A stretch of DNA of 8,662 bases from Flavobacteriaceae bacterium (GTDB taxonomy: Bacteria > Bacteroidota > Bacteroidia > Flavobacteriales > Flavobacteriaceae). The notes under the pieces were generated by a model. The model saw only the letters and a program-made list of their open reading frames with translations. It was not told the DNA's origin and did not search any database. The stretch lies in assembly GCA_002705385.1 (NCBI GenBank), contig PAFO01000001.1, forward strand, positions 1 through 8,662, read 5' to 3'. A program made the translations under genes and the position numbers. Numbering within the stretch: the first letter of the stretch is position 1; each line of letters starts with the position of its first letter. Shown one piece after another: positions 1-6,000 of this stretch.

Positions 1-93
1 GCTGGATTTGATGTAAGTGATTTAAGTGATGACGGGATTGATACTGATGGTAATTTGGTAAATGATAAAACCATCACTCTATTAAATATCCAA
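1..93 (+). repeat. DUF11 repeat R0, C-terminal tail
   Basis: This is only the end of an Ig-like repeat. It holds an acidic linker of the SDDGIDTDGN type followed by NDKTITLL, which matches the ends of later repeats such as R11 (NDKTITF near 6742). It shows that the array continues upstream of the window. Confidence 0.8.
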
Positions 94-3000
94 ACTGGAG
101 TTGAAGTAGTTAAGACAGCTGTTTTAAATGATGATGGAGATGGATTACCAAGCGCTGGAGATGTTATTACCTACACAATAGTGATTCTAAATACTGGAAA
201 TGTTACCCTTGAAAACATAAACCTTACAGATATTCATAAACGGGGACCATTTGCTTCAGGCACTGTTGTCCCCTTTGACTCTGGACCAACTTTTACATCA
301 GCAACAGCCGGTTCAAGTTCAACACTAATTCTTGCCGGAGGCCAATTAACTTACACTGCTACCTATACAGTTGTTGGAGCTGATATTACCGCTGGATTAA
401 TGTCAAATCGTGCAACAATTGCTGCTGACGATGTCACGGCTGCAAATAATTCCGTTTCTGATAATAGTGATGATGGAGATGATTTAGATGGTAACACTAC
501 AGATGACCCGACAGTAGTAAAACTTACCTACGATGGAAAACTTGATATTTCTAAAACAGTCCAAGTGACTCAGGCAGATTCTAACAAAATTCAACTTGGT
601 GATACGGCGGTTTACACAATAGTTGTTACAAATACCGGAAATGTAAGACTTACCAGTATTGCGCTTAATGATCAGCTATCTGGTGTGAATGGTGTTTCTT
701 TATCTCTTAATAGTCCAGGGGTAAAATTCTTAAGCTCTTCCGGGGGGTCTGCCTCTGGAACACTAGAGGTTGGGGAGTCTGCTTCGTATACTGCAACATT
801 TACAGTAAACCAAGAAGCAATTGACCAGACAGGTTTTCAAAATACTGTTGAGGCAACTGGAAGAGATCCCGCCAATGCTCTTGTATCAGATGACAGTGAC
901 GATGGTGACGATACAGATGGGAATCGATTAAATGACCCCACAGTTACACCTATTCCTGCTGATCCATCGATTGATGTAGTTAAAACCTCCTCTCATCAAG
1001 ATTTAGATGGCGATGGAGAAATAAGTGCAGGGGATAGAATTAATTATACAATTACTATAAGCAATACAGGTAATAATACATTAGGAGCTGACGGAGCTCC
1101 CTCAGGTGAATTAGTTGTTCAAGACATCGTATCAACCATCGCTGGGACCCATACCCCAACACTTGTAGGGCCAAGTTTTGTTTCCTCTTCCCTAGGGTCA
1201 AACTTTGGAGTTATCAAGCCCAATGAAATGGCAATATTCAGCGCCTATGTAATTATTACTCAAGATATTGTTAATGCGGGAGGACTTTCTAATATTGCAT
1301 CTGTTACCGCTCAAGATCCATCCAATACCGCTGTTACTGACACCTCAGATGATGGAGACGATAACGATGGAAATCTTACAGATGACGCAACAATTGATGG
1401 AATCCCTGCAAATCCCTCAATTAATATTGTAAAAACTGTAACCGTAAGCGATACAAATGGAAATGGAATAAATGATATAGGGGATGTTGCAAACTATACT
1501 ATTACTATATCAAATACTGGAAATATTGATATTTCTTCAATAGTTGTAACAGATACCCTAACAGGACTAAGCACAGGAACATTATCACTCACGCAGTCTT
1601 TAACATTTGTATCCGCTACAAGAGGCTCTAATTCAGATGTAATACTTGTAAATGAGCAGGCTAACTATACTGCGAAATTTACAATAAACCAAAATGCAGC
1701 TGATTTAGGAGGTATGAGAAATGTAGTAACTGTAAGCGGAATTGATAACGCAAACTCTACGACGATCTCTGATACCTCAGAGAATATAGATACAGTCATT
1801 ATCGCAAGCCCGTCGATTACAGTTACTAAAACTGTAGCGGCAGTAGATAATGACTCAGACAGTGAGATAGGAGTAGGAGACACACTAGTATATACAATAA
1901 CAATTTTAAATACTGGAAATCAAGCACTTAAAGACTTTACATTCACTGAGACATTTAAAGATTTAGAGAATAACTCAAGAAGCCTTTCTAGTTCAATAAC
2001 AACTGCAGATCCAAATGAGCTAGCACCTGGACAAACAAAAACATATTCAGCTACATATGTTATAACTCAGTCAGATGTAGATAATGGAGGATTATCTAAC
2101 TCAGTCGTCGTTGTTGCCAGTAATATAACAGATAATATTTTCGTTAATGATACAAGTGACGATGGTGACACGGGAGCTGGAAATACAAACAGTGATCCAA
2201 CGCTTTATCAAATTGCTGCAAACCCATCACTTGACGTAACTAAAACATTTGTAAATAATGATTTAAATGGTGATGGAATTATATCTACCGGAGATAAACT
2301 CACCTATACTATTCTTGTAAAAAATACTGGTAATATTACTCAAGCCTCATTATATGTGACAGATGTTATCACTGATCTTGCTAGTAATACACGAAACCTT
2401 GATAACTCGAATTTACCAGTATTTGTAAGTAATTCAATGAGTTCAACTCAGGGGACTTTAAAATCTGGAGAAGTGGCTACTTTTACAGCGACCTACACGA
2501 TAGTAGCAGGTGATGTGACTGCAGGCGGTGTAATAAATCAAGCTACAGCAAAGACATTCTACTATCCTAATGGTATAAACCCAGTGTTAAGGGCACAAGA
2601 TGTAAGTGATGATGGAGATGACACCGATGGAAACACAACCAATGATAGAACAATCTCTTACACTGGGACAATACCTTCTTTTGTAGTAATTAAAACCGCT
2701 ACAAAGGTTGATGATGGAAATGGCATTGATAACGCTGGAGATCAAGTAGTATTCACGATTACTGTTTCCAATACATCAGTCGATCAAATCAATAATTTAG
2801 AATTTGTAGACACAATAACATCCTCTAGAGGAAATTCAATGTCTCTTGTTGGAACCCCAACTTTTATAAGTGCAACAAGTGGTTCTAATTCAACCACCCT
2901 TACAGTAAATGGAACTATTACATTCACCGCAACATTTACCGTTAATGATTTATCAATTAAAGATGGAGGACTATTTAATACAATAACCTTTAAAGGCTCA

Positions 3001-6000
3001 TCTGCTCGAAATCCTTTTCCAGGAGAATTAGACACCAAAGATATTAGTGATGATGGAAATACTGGAGCGGGCGACACTGGTGATGATCCAACTTTTGTTC
3101 CCTTAGGAACTGACTCTGACTCTGACGGAATACCCGATAATCTTGATATAGATGATGACAATGACGGAGTACTTGATACTTTCGAGCAGTGTATTGATTT
3201 CAATCTGGATGGTACAAGTTTTGAGACTTATTACAAACCCGGTTCTCCAGTAAATCCTGCAGAAAATAAAAACTCTCAGTTCCCTGCTAAAACGGTTGCT
3301 CCTCCATTTACCTCTGTAAATGGAGATGGTGAGATATGGGACAATAGAACCGACGGAAATAATGTTAATTGGTCACCAGCGCCTGGGCTTGGAGCCAATT
3401 CATATTTTATTGAACTATTACAAAATGCGTTTTTGGCTGGAACCTCATCTCCTACTAATAAAAGAGAATATTGGAACGAAACATCATCTGGTATTGGAGA
3501 TTTTGACAGGATTATGGTTGAGGAGGTTGTTTATCCAAGCACTACTTACACAATAAAATTTTACCATAAAGATGGAGGCTTACTTGAGGCATCTCATGGT
3601 AATGGAGGATCTACACTTTTGCAAGTTCAATCAATGCAGACAGATTTTGCTGTAGATCAATTAACTGTAGCTCCAACCAGTTGGGCTCAGCAAACTTTCC
3701 AATTTACAACTGATGCCAATACCCATCGCATTGCAATATTATTCTCAGCTTATGCTCCCGGAGTTAATGTATCAATCCAGCTAGATGGAATTTCAATAGA
3801 ACCACAAGAGACTTGTCAAGGAGACATAGATAATGATTCAGTGGGTAATGGATTAGATCTTGATTCGGATAATGATGGTATTTATGATGTTATTGAATCT
3901 GGTAATGGAGCGTTTGACACAAATAATGATGGAAGAATAGATTCTAATGACACAGGATTTGTGGATAATAATGATAATGGAGCTCACGATTCAATAGAGT
4001 CCAGAACACCTACAGATACTGATAGCGATACCACTGTGGATATGTTTGATCTTGATTCTGATAACGACAATTGTAATGACTCTAAAGAGGCGGGGTACAC
4101 AGATGGAGATAATGATGGTAAACTAGGAAACTCACCAATTACTCAGGATGCTAATGGGAAAGTAACCAGTGGAAGTGATGGATATACTATCCCCTTGGAT
4201 CAAAACAGCAATGGCATTAAAGATTATCAAGAGGTATCATATGATGTTGCATGTTTTTCAGATAATTTGACTATAGACATGACAAAGTCAGCTGAAAAAA
4301 TTGATGTCAATTCAGATGGCGTACTTGGACTGAATGACAAAATTCTCTACACAGTGGTTGTTACAAATACTGGAGCAATTAGTTATACAATACAACTTAC
4401 TGATGTTCTAACAAATGAATCATCACAAACGATTCAAAATCTAGATCTTGAATTTGTTGGCCTTACCACCCCAACTACCTTTAATGTTCCAGAGAACCTT
4501 TTAAAAAGATCTGCAGGATTTAATTACACATCTAACAATAGCTTTAGTAACAGCTTATGGCACAAAACCGGTGCTGATGATAATAATAGAATTGAAATGA
4601 TTCAGACTCTTAGAACCCAACCAGCAGAGGCGCTAGTTTATTTTACTCCTAGCTCTGGAGCTACCGAGAATCAATCCAAATTAAGTACTGGTTTGCAAGT
4701 TCTACCTAAGCTGCAAAACGGAAATTATAAATCACTTGTAACCAAAAGTCCCCCTGGATTTGCAAATCTTACTGCAACAAATCCTAGTTACAATCATTTT
4801 ATAAGATTTAGAAATCAAAATAATTATAGTAATGAATCAGATGTTAATTCAAAGAAGTGGTTCTACCAAGAGGTAAGTGGTCTACAGCCAAATACTCAGT
4901 ATACTGTATCTGTTTTTGCATACCCATATAATAGCTCCCAGACCGGATCCGATACATTTAATAAAGGCTTTCAATTTGTTTTCCACGACGGTGGAACGGG
5001 GCAGACATGGACTGATATTGATGGAAATTTTCTTACCAACTGGAATAATGCCCAAAAATCACCCAGATTTTATTTTCAGGAACAGCAGGTGTATAGGTTC
5101 TCTCATACATTTACAACGGATTCAAGTGTTGACATTACAAGAGTTGGTATAGCCCCCCCATATGCAGGAAATGTTGGGGCCTGGTTCTATGGGATTCAAT
5201 TAGAAGAGGGGCCAAGTATGTCACCAGTATATACTTATACATATAACAATGCTGTATCGGCAACTACAGCATCTATAGAAGCAGACCCAAAAGTCATAGA
5301 ATTAGGACCAGGTAATGCGGCCACTTATCAGGTCACACTTACACTTACTCAATCAATAGTTGATAATCATCAAAAACTGGTAAATACAGCTACAGTTACA
5401 GGAACATTCACAACCCCTGCAGGTATATCATTGCAGGCGACCTCAACAAGTGATGATCCATCAACACTTGCTGTGGATGATCCAACAATTGTAAACCTCA
5501 CTGTAACCCCATCTGTTGAGATTACCAAAACAGCAAGTGTTACCGATGTGGATTCAAGTGGAAATGTCAACCTGGGAGATATAATCACTTATACAATAAC
5601 CGTTTCAAATACAGGGCAGACTCCTCTTAATAATATCGATATTACAGATTCTCTCTCTGGCCTGGATACAGGGACACTTTCTTTATCCACCACGTTAACA
5701 TTTATCTCATCAACAGCTGGATCACCCTCAAATACTTTGGCCGTGGGAGAGGTTTCAACATTTATGGTAACCTTTACTGTAAATCAAGATGCTGTTAATT
5801 TTGGTGGAACAAGAAATGTAGCATCAGTAGAGGCTAGTGCTCCAAGAGTTATAGGAGGAACACAAACGGTTACCGATACCTCTTTAAATATAGATCATCC
5901 AATATCCAAAAGTCCATCGATAACTGTAACCAAGACAGTTCAAGCAACAGATAATGATCTTGATGGAGAGATTGGCGTTGGGGATTCACTTTTATTTACA

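Larger units (their letters stand above)
1411..5508 (+). repeat. Super-repeat copy 1 (~4.1 kb, complete)
   Basis: This composite block encodes about 1,366 residues (471-1836). In order it holds DUF11 repeats R4, R5, R6 and R7, a short TSP3 stretch, module A, a long TSP3 stretch, and split DUF11 repeat R8 carrying module B. The same order restarts at 5509. Equivalent landmarks lie 4,098 bp apart at the first repeat (1411/5509), 4,104 at the second (1807/5911), 4,095 at the first module A Cys (3190/7285), and 4,077 at a Trp-His pair in module B (4558/8635). The near-constant register shows duplication of the whole block rather than independent accumulation of single domains. Confidence 0.92.

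Noticed and set aside
1665..1883. Minus-strand open frame across R4/R5, plus others at 5370-5588 and 7992-8246
   Set aside because: They are antisense shadows of the DUF11 and TSP3 coding sequence. Their Ser/Val/Thr composition mirrors the sense repeats, and no independent gene signal is seen.
2784..3203. Open frame on the minus strand, with a similar one at 7044-7322; their encoded peptides resemble each other
   Set aside because: Both are antisense to the same part of the super-repeat (end of R7 or R12 plus TSP3 Asp codons). Their similarity is explained by the sense-strand duplication. The Ser/Pro-rich peptides are what the reverse complement of Asp/Gly-rich codons gives, and no start signals are visible.
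3320..3556. Plus-strand frame-2 open frame inside module A, with another at 7505-7813
   Set aside because: Both lie wholly inside the uninterrupted frame-1 gene, are low-complexity Leu/Ile-rich shadows, and do not match each other in register across the 4,095 bp offset.
3109..4254. True EF-hand protein or dockerin (cellulosome) module suggested by DxDxDG motifs
   Set aside because: The motifs lack the flanking helices and paired 22-residue dockerin layout, and occur in long L-D-x-D-N-D-G chains typical of TSP3-like repeats.
4877..5152. Plus-strand frame-2 open frame inside module B
   Set aside because: It overlaps a well-supported domain in frame 1, with no ribosome binding site pattern or protein family signature.
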